A stretch of DNA of 64,000 bases from Monilinia fructicola (taxonomy: Eukaryota > Ascomycota > Leotiomycetes > Helotiales > Sclerotiniaceae): the NCBI GenBank assembly GCA_008692225.1, contig VICG01000003.1, forward strand, positions 3,545,856-3,609,855, written 5' to 3'. Every line of letters starts with the position of its first letter. Position 1 is the first letter of the stretch. Made by a program: the position numbers and the translations under genes. Below the pieces are notes generated by a model that had not been told where the DNA came from, made no database searches, and saw only the letters and a program-made list of their open reading frames with translations. Below, piece after piece: positions 49,081-61,905 of this stretch.

Positions 49081-50120
49081 TTTGATATTTTAAATATCTC
49101 TCTATAAAGCTTTTATATTATAAAAATCATTTTTAAAAGAATACTAATATTATAAAGTTAATGATTTTAAATAATTTTTTAATTTATTAATATATTAATG
49201 TAAATCTTAATAGTATTTAAATTTCAAAAACTAAAATTATAGAAAAATAATATAAACTTAAAAGCTTTATTAAATGGATTTAAAATTTAAAATTTAAAAT
49301 TTAAAAATATTAATTCTATTAATATATATATTAATATTAAAGAAAAAACATACTTATAAAATCGAAATAAGCGAGTTTACTTTTTCAAAATTAATTAATT
49401 TTTATAGTTTTTTAACTTATTTATATATTTTTATTATTAATAAAGATATTAGGATTTTAAAATAAAGTATATATAATTAATAATAAATAATATAAATCGT
49501 AGTAAACTAATCTTTATTAAATCCACTTAAGCTTTTTACTTACAGCTATACTAATTATACTACTTCTATTAATACCGTTAGCTATATTGGTAATTTTGAT
49601 TTTATCGATATATCGAGGCCATTAGCTCTATCTTCGCCGACTTCTTCCGTAACAAGCGTTATAATTCAGCTTTTATTTAATTATATAGTGTAATTTAAAA
49701 ATGTTACTAGAATGTTCATCGATTTATTTAATATTACTATAAATTTTTTTGCTTTATTTTTTCTTTATTTTTATTTATTTATAAGTTTCGTTATATTAAT
49801 ATTTATTTAATATTAAATTAATAAATTATATAAAGTTATATTAAGGTTTAGTTGAATAATTATAAGTTATATTTTAACGCAAGCTTTTTTGAAAACCCGC
49901 CCGAGTATAATAGATTTAAATTTATAGAATAATAGGTATATATAACCTAATACTCTAATTATTATTCTATTAATTTTTCCGCGGATTATTATCTATAATA
50001 TATTACGATTATATACTAGAGTGAGTTAATAAAGGTTAATTAACTAAAATAAGAAAGCTAAAGAGAGAAGAGATCTCTAAGAGACCTAAAGATCTCTTTT
50101 ATATATAATATTGCTTAGCG

Positions 50121-50160
50121 TGATGAAATATCACGTGCCTTAGGCACGTGATTTTCGTCA
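50121..50160. repeat. 40-bp imperfect palindrome centred on CACGTGCC/GGCACGTG
   Basis: Two 20-bp arms, TGATGAAATATCACGTGCCT and its near-complement, differ by one indel and one substitution. GC-richer than its surroundings. A second small palindrome built on AGAGATCTCT lies about 50 bp to the left. Could be a MITE end or a fold-back remnant. Confidence 0.7.
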
Positions 50161-50598
50161 CATAATGATTTATTTTAATAGATAGGTAATACTCTATGGA
50201 AAAAGTTAAATTAATTATTATTAGGATTTATTTTACTTTTCTAATTCGTTCCTAATTATCTTTTATAATAAAAGATTTATATAAGATTAAATTATTAATA
50301 ATATTTAAATAATTATATAGAGTAATATAAAGTAGTATAATATTTTAATTATTTAATATATAAATATTCGAAAATTTTAAAATAAATTTTTTTATAAAAT
50401 TTCGAAATTGAATATAGCTTTTTATAAATCACTTTTTAAATTTTTAAATATAATAATGATTTTATTAATATATTTCTAGGTTATTCTTAAATATAAAATT
50501 ATTTTAAGAGAAAAGGTAATAACCTATAGAAAGAGTCGAATAGGTTATTACTTTAATTAATATAACATTATTAAAAGCTGATAACTATTCTATAGATT

Positions 50599-50660
50599 TT
50601 TTCGCGGGCCACCATTAGTGATGGCTCATTTCGATAGGGGGGGTGGTGGCCCGCGAAAAA
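50599..50660. repeat. GC-rich hairpin island, copy A
   Basis: TTCGCGGGCCACCAT on the left pairs with GGTGGTGGCCCGCGAA on the right, around a centre holding TTTCGATAGGGGGGG. Flanked by CTATTCTAT on the left and TTGAATCGGC on the right. GC-rich inside DNA that is otherwise nearly all A and T. Confidence 0.85.
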
Positions 50661-50820
50661 TAATTGAATCGGCTATTATTAAAATTCGCTTAAATATAAT
50701 ATAATTTAAAATTTTAAATTTTTATATTATAAAACTTTATTTAAATTATTTATATATAAAATTCTTTTTAAATTATTTCAAAAATTGAAGGATCTATACT
50801 AATTTTAATATATTAGTATT

Positions 50821-50875
50821 TTGGTGGTATATGGAGTAAAGCCATTTCAATAGGGGGGTGATGGCCTAACAAAAC
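50821..50875. repeat. GC island, short form E
   Basis: A GCCAT...ATGGC mini-hairpin around TTCAATAGGGGGGTG resembles the centre of the larger hairpins but lacks the CGCGGGCC stem. A matching copy (F) lies at 53,311-53,365. Confidence 0.7.
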
Positions 50876-50969
50876 ATTTATTCAAATTCAAATTTATTAT
50901 CATTCTAATTAGTTTAAATCTTTATATACAAATTAAAAATTCGAAATACTAATAACTATTCTATGATTT

Positions 50970-51031
50970 TTTTCGCGGGCCACCACCGGTGATGGCCTGT
51001 TTCGATAGGGGGGGTGGTGGCCCGCGAAAAA
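50970..51031. repeat. GC-rich hairpin island, copy B (best preserved)
   Basis: A perfect 14-bp stem, CGCGGGCCACCACC with GGTGGTGGCCCGCG, extended by T/A pairs. The centre contains GGTGATGGCC and TTTCGATAGGGGGGG. Followed by TCGAATCGGCC. Confidence 0.88.
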
Positions 51032-51117
51032 ATCTCGAATCGGCCATTATCAGAATTCCCTCAAATTTTGAAATATTTTTAATTTTGAAAATGATATTTT
51101 ATTGATATTTATTCAAA

Positions 51118-51850
51118 TTTTTTAAATCTAAAGGTTATTTTCGATTATCTTTTATATTAATGAATTTGTATAGGATTAAAATATTAATAATATATAGATA
51201 ATTATATCAAATAACGTCGGGTAGTATATTATTATTTTAATTCAATTTATAAATCAAAAAACTTAACAAAAATTCATTTTATTATAAAAATAATAATTCT
51301 ATAAATCTTTAAATAAATATTTTGAATATAAAGTTTATTTTCAATTATTTATTATATGAATAAATTTATATTAAATTGAAATATTAATAATATATAAATG
51401 ATTATATCGAATGATGTAAAGTAATATATTATTATTCTAATTTAATTTATAAATAAAAAAATTCAATAAAAATTCATTCTATTATAAAATCTTGTTATAA
51501 AAATAATAACTTTATAAATCTTTCATCAAATATTTTAAATATAAAGTTTTTTTTTCAATTATTTATTACATTAATAGATTTGTATTAAATTAAAATATTA
51601 ATAATATATAAATAATTATATCGAATAATATAAAGTAATATATTACAATTTTAATTTAATTTTTAAATAAAAAAGTTCAATAAAAATTTATTTTATTATA
51701 AAATCTTATTATAAAAATAATAACTCCTTAAATCTTTAATTAAATATTCTAAATATAAAGTTTATTTTTAATTATTTATTATATTAATAGATCTGTATTA
51801 AATTGAAATATTCATAATATATAGATAATTATATAAAATAATATAGAGTA
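51118..51850. repeat. 213-bp tandem repeat, about four copies
   Basis: Copies begin near 51,123, 51,323, 51,538 and 51,751, each opening with AAATATAAAGTTTATTTT-type sequence and containing ATTAATAATATATA. Two more copies lie at about 54,090 and 54,291 in unit 2. Confidence 0.75.
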
Positions 51851-51855
51851 GTATA

Positions 51856-51860
<5 letters not shown>

Positions 51861-51915
<55 letters not shown>

Positions 51916-51920
51916 TTTTT

Positions 51921-51983
<63 letters not shown>
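51861..51983. repeat. Poly-T tract of about 123 bp
   Basis: Almost pure T, interrupted by single A at 51,914 and 51,922. The length is unusual and could be partly an assembly artefact. On the other strand it would be a long poly-A, such as a retroposon tail. Confidence 0.9.
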
Positions 51984-51987
<4 letters not shown>

Positions 51988-53089
51988 TTTAATATATATA
52001 ATTCAAAATTCAATAAAAAATTAATATTATTATAAAACTTAAAAATAAAAAGAGTAATATTATAAATCTTTAATTAAATTTTAAAATTCTAAAATTTATT
52101 TTGAATTATTTTTTATATTAAAGGATTTGTATTAGTTTATTATATTTTATTTTAGAATTTGATTTATATATTTAAATTAAAAAAAGTGATTATATAATTT
52201 TCATTATTTCTTTCAAAAAAGATTTTATTTATTCCAAATTTTAATTAATTTATAATGATTTTGTTAATTATTATAAAAATCTAAAAAAAGATAATATTGA
52301 ATAAAAATAATCAAAAATTATTATAACTTTTCGAATTTTTTTAAAATTAAAATTTTTTTATTAAAGGTATAATATATATATTTAAATAAATAAATTATTT
52401 TGTTTAAATATAGTAAATTGTTGTAAATATATTGATACTAATTTTATTGATTTGATTTTATTAAATATAAATGAAATTTTCAAAAAGTAATACTTTAATT
52501 AAAAACAGGGGTATTCTGATTTTATTAGTTTTTAGGTTATTTGTAATTTATTATTAATCTGATTTATAATCCTCCATATATATATTAGTAGATTTATTGA
52601 GTTTAATATTTTTTAATTAAAAACGAAAAAGCTTTATTTTATATTAACATATATAAGTTTTGTTATAAATGACAAAATGGAGATTATTGATTTTGGTTAA
52701 ATATTCTAAGTTTATTATATTTAAACACCTATTTTTATTTTAAATTTTAATTTTGAAATTTTATATAATTCTTCGAATTTTTTGTTTAAAAAAGATTAGG
52801 ATTTAGATCTACCTTTAAAATTTACATTAAAATACTTTTTAACATCTTTATTTAAAATCTATATTTAAATCTACATTTAAATTTACATTGAAATACTTTT
52901 TAACATCTTTATTTAAATCCTTTAAAATCTACACTTAAATTTACATTTAAATTTATAAAATAAATAAATTATTTTATCCAAACGTAACAAATTATTGTAA
53001 ATATATTTATATGAATTTTATTAGTTTAATTTCATTAGGTATAAATAGAATTTTTAAAGAGTAATACTAATAAATATTCTATAAATTTT

Positions 53090-53149
53090 TTTGCGGGCCA
53101 CTATTAGTGGTGGCCTATTTCGATAGGGGGGGTAATAGCCTACAAAAAA
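53090..53149. repeat. GC-rich hairpin island, copy C (decayed)
   Basis: Equivalent to copy A, with the same right flank (TCGAATCGG, then ATTCGCTTAAAT). The left arm TTGCGGGCCACTAT is kept; the right arm has changed to GGTAATAGCCTAC by G-to-A changes, so the stem is weakened. Confidence 0.8.
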
Positions 53150-53931
53150 TAATCGAATCGGTTATCATTATAATTCGCTTAAATATTAACATAATTTAAA
53201 AATTTAAAATCGTATATTATAGAGCTTTATTTAAATTATTTATATATGAGATTTCTTTTAAATTATCTTAAAAATTAAAGGATCTATACGAATTTTAATA
53301 TTATAGTATTTTGGTAGTATGTAGAATAAAGCCATTTCAATAGAGGGGTGATGGCTTAACAAAATATTCATTCTTATTCAAGTTTATTTTCACTTTTATT
53401 AACTGAAATCTTTATATAAATTAAAAATTCGAAATACTATATAATAAGGATTTATTTAAATTATATATAAATATATTTTATTGTAAATTATCTCAAAAAT
53501 TAAAGAATCTATACTAATTTGAATTATTAATTATAAAAAAAGTGATTAGTTAGGATAATATAAAAGTAATAGTATTTCAAGAAATAATATTTTAATATAT
53601 TAATATTAATTTAATCTTATATATGATAAAAATTTAAAAAAAGCTAATTTTGAATTAATACAAGCAAGAGGCTTTATAATATTTTTTAAAATTTCAAACT
53701 TCGAATTATTTATTATAAAGGTATAATATATATTTTAAAATAAGTGAGTTAATTTGTTTAAACGTAATAAATTGCTGTAAGTACATTTATACTAATCCTA
53801 TTAGCTTAATTCCATTAAGTACAAATAGAACTTTTAGAAGCTAATACCTTAGTAAAAGATAAGGGTATCTTAATCACATTAATAATTTGATTAGTAATAC
53901 GATTTATAATCCTAATAACTATTCTATGAAT

Positions 53932-53997
53932 TTTTTTCGTAGGTCACCACCGGTGGTGGCCTATTTCGATAGGGGAGGTGATGGTTCGTGAAAAAAA
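53932..53997. repeat. GC-rich hairpin island, copy D (decayed)
   Basis: Equivalent to copy B. The left arm is TTCGTAGGTCACCACCGG and the right arm AGGTGATGGTTCGTGAA. Both arms carry transitions that keep much of the pairing through G-T wobble. Confidence 0.8.
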
Positions 53998-55229
53998 TCT
54001 TAAATCGGTCACTATTAGAATTCCTTTAAATTTTGAAATATTTTTAATTTTAAAAATGGGTTTTTATTAATATTTATTTAAATTTTTTAAATTTAAAGTT
54101 TATTTTTGATTATCTTTTATATTAATGGATTTATACAGAATTGAAATATTAATAGTATATAAGTGATTACATTAAAAAATATAGAGTAATATATTACTAT
54201 TCTAATTTTAATTTATTAATTAAAAAACTTAATAAAAATTGATTTTCTTATTATAAAAATAATAACTTTATAAATCTTTAATCAAATATTTTAAATATAA
54301 AGTTTATTTTTAATTATTTATTATATTAATAAATTTATATTATATTAAAATATTAATAATATATAAATAATTATATTGAATAATATAAAGTAGTATATTA
54401 TTATTTTAATTTAATTTAAAAATAAGAAAATTCAATAAAAATTCATTCTATTATAAAATCTTGTTATAAAAAATAATAATTCTATAAATCTTTAATTAAA
54501 TTTTAAAATTCTAAAGTTTATTTTAAATTATCTTTTATATCAAAGGATTTATATTAATTTATTATATTTTGTTTTAGAATTTAATTTATATATTTAAATT
54601 AAAAGGGATAATTATATAATCTTTATTATTCTTTTAAAAAAACATTTTATATATTCTGAATTTTAATTAATTTATAATAATTTTATTAATTATTACAAAA
54701 ATCTAAAAAAAGATAATATTAAATAAGAATGATTAAAGGATATTATAATTTCTTAAATTTTCTTAAAATCAAAAACTCTTTATTGAAAGTATAATATATA
54801 TATTTAAATAAATAGATTATTTTGTTTAAATATAGCAAACTACTGTAGGTACATTTATATTGATTTTATTAATTTAATTCCATTAGGTATAAGTAGTAAA
54901 TTTTTAAAGGGTAATATTTTAATTAAAAATAAGAGTGTTTTGATTTTATTAGTTTTTGAGTTTTTCGTAATTTATTATTAATTTGATTTATAATTCTTTG
55001 TATATATATTAACAGATTTGTTGAGTTTAATATTCTTTAATTAAAAACAAAAAAGCCTTATTTTATATTAATATATATAAATTCAGCTATAAATAATAAA
55101 ATAGAGATTATTGATTTTAGTTAAATATTCCGAGTTTATTATATTTAGATATTTATTTTTTTTTGAATTTTGATTTCGAAATCTTATATAATTCTTTGAA
55201 TTTCTTGTTTAAAAAAGATTAGGATTTAA

Positions 55230-55560
55230 ATTTACCTTTAAAATCTATTTTCAAAATCTATATTGAAATACTTTTTAACATCTTTATTTCAAATCCTTCA
55301 AAATTTATATTTAAATCTACATTTAAATTTATATTAAAACACTTTTTAATATCTTTATTCAAATTCTTCAAAATCTATATTTAAATTTATATTTAAATCT
55401 ATATTGAAATATCTTTTGATATCTTTATTTAAATTCTTTAAAATCTATATTTAAATATATATATTTAAATCTACATTAAAACAATTTTTAATATTTTTAT
55501 TTAAATCTTTTAAAATCTATTTTTAAATTTATGTTTAAATTTATATAAAATTTATTTTAA
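55230..55560. repeat. About 78-bp minisatellite
   Basis: Four or more degenerate copies of a unit containing AAATACTTTTTAACATC, then TTTATTTAAAT and TCAAAATCTATATTTAAAT. Two copies also occur at the end of unit 1 (about 52,820-52,960). Confidence 0.7.
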
Positions 55561-55729
55561 TATTTATATTAAAATTCATTTTAACATTTTTTATTTATTT
55601 TTAAATCCATTTTTCGATTTATTTAAAATAGTTAATTATTAAACTTCCTTTTATTTTTTTATTTTTGTTGAATTTAATATTAATAAATTATTTAGTATTT
55701 ATAAAGAAATAAAGGATTTTTCAAACTAA

Positions 55730-58700
55730 ATTAGCTTTTAGTAAAATTGAAGAAATTTCTTTTCTTTTATATTATTCTCCATTTCAATTTATTTTATATA
55801 ATATTTGTAAAATCTATATTCAAAATTTAAAGAATCATTTAATTACAAATTATTTTAATAATTTAATTTCAAACCATAAAAAAGAAATAATTAATAAAAC
55901 TATCAATATCTCTCAATTTTTAATTATTAAACCTATTAAAATGAATATAAATTTAATAAATTTATTTCAATCTGAATTTAATTTATATCCATTTCTTAAA
56001 TTAAAGATTAAAACCTCTTTTCAATATTTCCTTTGTAAAATATCAAAATCTAATAAAAAAAATTTAAAAAGATATTTAAATTTTATATATAACAATATTT
56101 CCTTTGATTTCAATTTAATAAATAATGTTTTGAATTAAAAATTAGCTTTAAATCGCTTCTTTTTTTAAATTCAATTGAAAAATAAACAAATAAATTTAAA
56201 TATTTTAAATATTTCTTAATCTTTATTTTTTAATTAGTATTAATTCCAATAATAATGATTGAAATAAAAATTTAAATCATTTAGATTTAGTTAAATCTAA
56301 TTAAGAGAATGATTTCAAAAAAGAAAATAAAAAAATTGGAAAATATAAAAAAATTCAATTAAAATTAATTTAAAATATTTAATTTCTTTTTAAGAAAATC
56401 AAAATATATTGATTATTTATTTAAATATAATTTAAAAGATTTAGTTAAACTTTTAATTATTTTTAATAATAATATATTAATACAAAAAAGCTTTTGAATT
56501 AATATTATTTTATTTGAAAGAATTATTATATTTTAGTTTAGATAAAATTATTTATTTAAATAAATATATTTAAATATTATAAATAACTTAAAAAAAAAAA
56601 AATTTGTAATAAAGAATTGAAACCTTTGAATAATAATCAAAGTTAAATTAAATATTTTAGTTTATTTAAATCATTTTTTATATTTTTACTTAATTATACT
56701 TTATTATTTAATAGTAAATATTTCTCTAATTTCAAAGATTTAAGAGAAAAAATATTAAAATTAGTGAATTTAAAATTAGATCTAATAAAAATAGATAAGA
56801 ATTATATTAAAAATATTAAAAGTTCTTTAAAAAAGATTAAGAAAATCTTTAAATAAAAATATTAATAAATTTCAATTTAAAAGTTTAAGTTGAATTTAAT
56901 AATATTAATGAAAAGGATTTAAAATCTAATTTTGAAAATTTCAGTACTTTAAATAAAAAATTCTTAATATGATTTAAATAAATCTAATTTTATTAGTTTA
57001 TCTAGTTTAAATTCAAATAATAATCTAAATAAAAATAATACTTTAACTACTTTTTAAAAAATAAATGAAATTTTCTAATAAAAGTTCTAAAAAGATTATT
57101 TATAAGATTTTAAAAATTATAATTAAATATTTTAAGCAAAAAATAAATTTAAATATATTTATTAATTTTATTAATTGTTTTTTTTATAATAAAAAACATT
57201 AAAGAAAATGATTTTTCAATAAAAAATACTTTATTTTTATTTTAATATTATTTATAATTTATATATTGCGTTTAATTGTCAATTATAGAATATAATACTC
57301 GTTCATTATTATTAAATTTAAGAATTAATTTAAATATTATATTAACAAATTTTATAAATAAATATTTTCAAAATTGTAATTAAATAGCTTTAACTAAAAT
57401 TTTATAAAATAAATCATTTTGTTTTAAAGTAAATTCAGAATTATCAAATCAGATTTAATTAATAATTAGCAATTTGGAATAAAATATAATATTTTATAAA
57501 AATGTTACTATTAATGTAAATAATATCAAATTATTATTTAAAGAAGTATTTAATAAAATATATAATTTTCTTATAATTAATTTTTTAATAGGAAATTGAT
57601 TATATTAAGTATAATTATATAATATTAAAAAGAATTTAATATATATAAAAATCGAAATATAATTATTTTTTATTTAAATCATTTAAAGATTTTTATTCAA
57701 AAATTACAAATAATGATTAATTTCTTATTAATAAAATTATTAATATTGAAAGATTAAAAGATCAATTTTTTAATATTTCGAATAATGATTTAATTTTAAA
57801 TAAAGCTTATTATAAATTATTTTAAAAAAATATATTAAAATTTAAAAAGTTATTATTATTATTGATTTATTTAATTAATGCTTTTTTATTGAAAAAAACA
57901 GAATTAATTAGTTTGTATTATTAAAATTTATATAAAGATATATAAGAATTATTTTTAAATATTAATAGCTTTTTATTTATAATTAATATTTTGAAATATA
58001 AAAGTTAATCAAAAAGTAAAAGATTAGTATTTAATATTAAATATTTACTTTCGAAAGTTTTAAAGATTTTATTATTATATATAATTTTAATTAATCCTTT
58101 TATAAATATATTAAATATATCAAATATAAGATTTGATTGTAATTTAATAAATCCTTATTTATTTTATATTAATTAATATTCTTTAAATACTAAAGATTTT
58201 AATTATGTTTTGAAATATTTTATCAAAAGTTTATTTTTTATTAATTTAAATTTTCAAAAATATCGATGATTAATTATTAGTATATTATTCGAGAATTTAT
58301 AAAAGAAAATATTAATTAAAATATTTTTATTATTAAAAAAAATAAAAATTTTAATGTTTAATTTTAATTCTATTAAAGCAAATTAAATAAATTATTTTAT
58401 AAATACTAAAAATCTTTATTATAATAGAACTAATTTTAATTTCTCTAATATTCAAACTAATTTATAAAATAAATTTTTTGATTTAAAGTTAAATATCAAT
58501 ATAAATAACCTTTATATTTAATATTTAATTTAATAAAATCAAATAATTTTTTAAAAAAAAACTTTAAAATTAATAACTTAATTTTAAAGTATTTTAAAAA
58601 AAATAATTTTAAGAAGAATAATTTTTGAAAGTACTTTTGAAATTCAGATTCTAATATAATTAATAATATTTAAATAATTAAAAAGCTAACAATATTTGAA

Positions 58701-60540
58701 TTTCAAAAAATTTCCAATACTTTCTCAAACTCTTATATTTTTAATCAATTATTAAAAAAGTTTTTAAATAATTCAAATATTTTGTTTTGTATTTTACAAT
58801 AAAAAGATTTAATAAAAAGTATTTTATTAAAGATTTTATATATATTAAATGTTTTGTTTACTAATAATAATAAATCTTTAAATTATTTAGTAATAAATAT
58901 ATTTAAGATTTTAAAAATTATCATTGTTATTATTTTTTTAATTACTTTGAAATTAAATATATTTAATAAAGCTAAAAGCTTTAATATTTTTTTTGTTTTA
59001 TATAAAAAAATGATTTAAAAGTTAAAAGTTTAATATTAATTAATATCAAATCAATTGTTAAAAAAAGCTTTTTAATAATGATTAATTAATTAAATAATAA
59101 GAATAAATTAAATTGATTTATAATTAAGAAATATTATTTATTAATTATTAATGTTAATTATTAAAATATTATATATTGATTTAAGAATTTATTAAAGATT
59201 AAATCTTAATTTGTATTTTTAACTGGAATATTATCATTTTTAATAGAAATTAAATTAATAAATTAAATTAATAAATTATTTATCCCTTCAAAATTTAATT
59301 ATTATTTAAGCTTTTAGTACTCAAAATAATATTAAATATAAAGTTAAAGTATTTGATTTAAACATTTTTAAATTTCAAAATCTAAAAGTTCAAAATGATA
59401 TTGATAATTTTGACTTAAAATCTTTTTTAAATAATAAAAATAAAATTATTATATTTTGCTTCTTTAAATTTGAAATTATATAATTAGTTAATTATTTAAA
59501 TTGTTTTTATTATTATTTAAATCTACTTAATAATAAAAAAAATAAAATTCTTCATTTCTTTTTTAATATTTTAAATAATTTTTATAATATTATTATTTGT
59601 ACTTTCGCTTTAAAAAAAGAATTAATTATTCAAATATTTATTTAATTATATATTATAAATTTTATTGGTTTTTTATAGATTTTTTTAAAAATTTAATTAA
59701 AATGACTAAGATTTAAATTTTAGTGAATCTATATTTTTTTATAATAAATCAAAAAAGAATGATAAATTAAATAATTTTGATTTTAATTGAATAGAATTAA
59801 AAAAATATTTAAAGGAAACTATATGTAAACGATGTGTTATTGATTTATATTTAGATAATATTATAATTAAATATTGTTTTATTAAATTAAAAATTATATA
59901 ATTTATATTTTAATAAGTAAAATATTATATAAATTAAAGTAAATAATATAAAAAAAAAAACAAATAAAATTTAAGAATAAGTTAATTTTAATTATAAATA
60001 TATTATTTAAAGTATATTCAAATGATTATATTTTTTGTTTCTTTAGTAAAAAATACAATATAGATTATATAATTGAAAAATCATTTATTAAAAGATTGTA
60101 TTAATTAGAATAAATATAATAATTTTGATTTTATTAATAATAAAATCAAAGAATTTAAATGATTTAATATTTAATTAGTTATTGATAATTATTGTTTTTC
60201 TTGCTTTTTTTCTACGAAAATATATAAAATTATAAAATAAAAGTTAAATATTAAAGATTGTTTTTTTCAAATTTATTTTTAATATCAATTAATTATTTTC
60301 TTTAAATTAAAAGATATATTATACAAAAGGAATTATTAAAAATCTTTTTTAATTCCGAATTTTTAATTATTTGGTTTAATAATTCTTTATTAAATACTAA
60401 AATCAATTTTATTCTTAAGTTTTTTAATAAATTTAAATTCAAAGGGATAAATATAGATGTTATATATGGTTTATATTTTTTATTAAATAATATAAATATA
60501 TTTAATATTTAAGATTATTTTAAATAATTAATATCTAAAA
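55730..60540 (+). pseudogene. RIP-destroyed telomere-linked RecQ helicase (TLH) with OrsD-like N-terminus
   Basis: Reading toward the telomere through scattered stops, RecQ-type helicase motifs appear in order. Motif I is FTNNNKSLNYL (58,857-58,890), a GGGKS loop with G-to-A changes, followed by IIIVIIFLITLKLNIF (motif Ia, normally VVPLIALRQDM). Motif II is FIIKKYYLLIN (59,117-59,150, normally IDECH). Motif III is FVFLTGILSF (59,210-59,239). Motif IV is KIIIFCFFKFE (59,442-59,474), motif V is IIICTFALKKEL (about 59,590-59,625), and motif VI is degenerate (about 59,650-59,720). CKRCVIDLYLD (59,823-59,856) matches the CRRxxLDxxxD element after the core in fungal TLHs. An open stretch at about 55,744-56,138 (ILYNICKIYIQNLKNHL, LYPFLKLKI, FLCKISKSNKKNLKRYL) resembles the OrsD/DUF3505 finger region that precedes such helicases. 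Many TAA/TGA stops sit where relatives have Gln or Trp. At least one frame change lies between motifs I and II and one after motif III. No functional product is possible. The C-terminal limit is uncertain. Confidence 0.82.
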
Positions 60541-60776
60541 TAATAAAATTAAAATGCACAAATCAAAGGGTTTATTTATTAAAAGAGTTATAATCTTTAA
60601 TATTAATCTTTAATATTATAATTTAAATATAAATAAATCTACATTTTAATTGAAAAAATTTAAATAATTAATTTAAATGTTATTTATATATATATATTTA
60701 TATATTTAAATGTAAAGTGTGAGAAATATATATTAAATAATCTTTATTAATAAATAGGATAGGAAATGAATTTTAA

Positions 60777-61015
60777 ATGGATTATATATTAAATATTTAT
60801 TCAATAGAAAATAAATTATAAATAGATTATATATTATATATTTATTTAATAGAAAATGAATTATAAATAGATTATATAATAAGTAAATATTTAATAGAAA
60901 ATGAATTATAAATAGATTATGTAATAAATAATTATCTAATAAAAAATGAATTATAAATAGATTATATAATAAGTATTTATTTAATAGAAAATGGATTAGA
61001 AATAGATTTTATAAT
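60777..61015. repeat. About 57-bp tandem repeat
   Basis: Four to five copies of a unit containing ATAAATAGATTATATA and TTTAATAGAAAATGAATT, lying just beyond the helicase relic. Confidence 0.8.
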
Positions 61016-61418
61016 AAATATATTATATATTCTATGAAATGTAAATACATTATATATTAAATATATTATATAAAACATCAAATCTTAATAGATTTAATAT
61101 TAATTAGATTATATATTATTTAATATATATAACCGTTATATAGAATATTAATTTAGCTTTATTTTATATAATAAATATTTATATGTGTAAAATATTTTGT
61201 TAGAAATTATTAATCCTACTAAATCAATTATATAATAAAATCTTAATAATAAGGAGTTTATAAGTATATATATAAAGGTATACTTTTTAAAGCTTATTAG
61301 TATTCTCTATATATTAATAATAGTACGTATATGGAATTTGAAATGGATTAATTGAATTCGAAATTAATTAATACGAAAGCTTATTAGTAAATAAAAGCTT
61401 ACTAGATGTTAAAATTTC

Positions 61419-61690
61419 ATTAATAGTCATTTTGTACGTAAAATAATTTATCGGAAAATTTTTTTATACGAAATCAATTGTATATTATTAATTTTTACAC
61501 TAAGTACTCTATGAGTATATGAATGAGGTAAACTAAAAGCATTATTCAATAGGTGATATTATACTTTAGGCTTTTAATAAGCTATTAGTATTTATTTCAT
61601 TTTAATTTTAATATTATATTATTATAAATTAGATGATTTAATTATAATAATATAAGCATATTATACTTTATTAATTATTTAATTTTAAAT
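61419..61690 (+). repeat. Subtelomeric dispersed repeat, copy 1
   Basis: Shares order and sequence with 63,050-63,310: TAGTCATTTTGTACGTAAAAT, then TTTATACGAAATC, a GAGTA/GGTGA segment and TAATAAGCTATTAGTA. Differences are mostly transitions. Confidence 0.7.
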
Positions 61691-61905
61691 AATTCTTTAT
61701 TAAATTTATAGAGTATTAATATATTAGATTCCTTTCTTTAAGCCTTTATATTAATATATATAAGTGAGTATATATATTTATTATATAGGCTTTAAATTAG
61801 AATTTAGGTATAGTATTTTAAAGAACCTAATTAAATTATTATTAATTATATAAGTAAGTATATAAATTAGTATTTAACTTTAATATAAGAATTAAAAATG
61901 CTTTT

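Larger units (their letters stand above)
50570..52990 (+). repeat. Subtelomeric direct repeat, unit 1
   Basis: About 2.4 kb whose landmarks recur in the same order in unit 2 (53,060-55,400). These are a GC hairpin followed by GAATCGG, a GCCATTTCAATAG island, a second GC hairpin, 213-bp tandem repeats, an AT block with TTTTAAAATTCTAAA, and a TACATTTAAAT-rich end. It includes more 213-bp copies and a long poly-T that unit 2 lacks. Confidence 0.75.
53060..55400 (+). repeat. Subtelomeric direct repeat, unit 2
   Basis: Second copy of the 2.4-kb unit, with landmarks in the same order as unit 1. It holds hairpin copies C and D and the short island F (53,311-53,365). There is an extra segment of about 480 bp (53,440-53,930) and fewer 213-bp repeats. 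Confidence 0.75.

Noticed and set aside
55941..56138. An intact small AT-rich gene
   Set aside because: The open stretch continues upstream without a stop and matches the N-terminal finger region of the helicase relic, so it is a fragment that happened to keep its frame.
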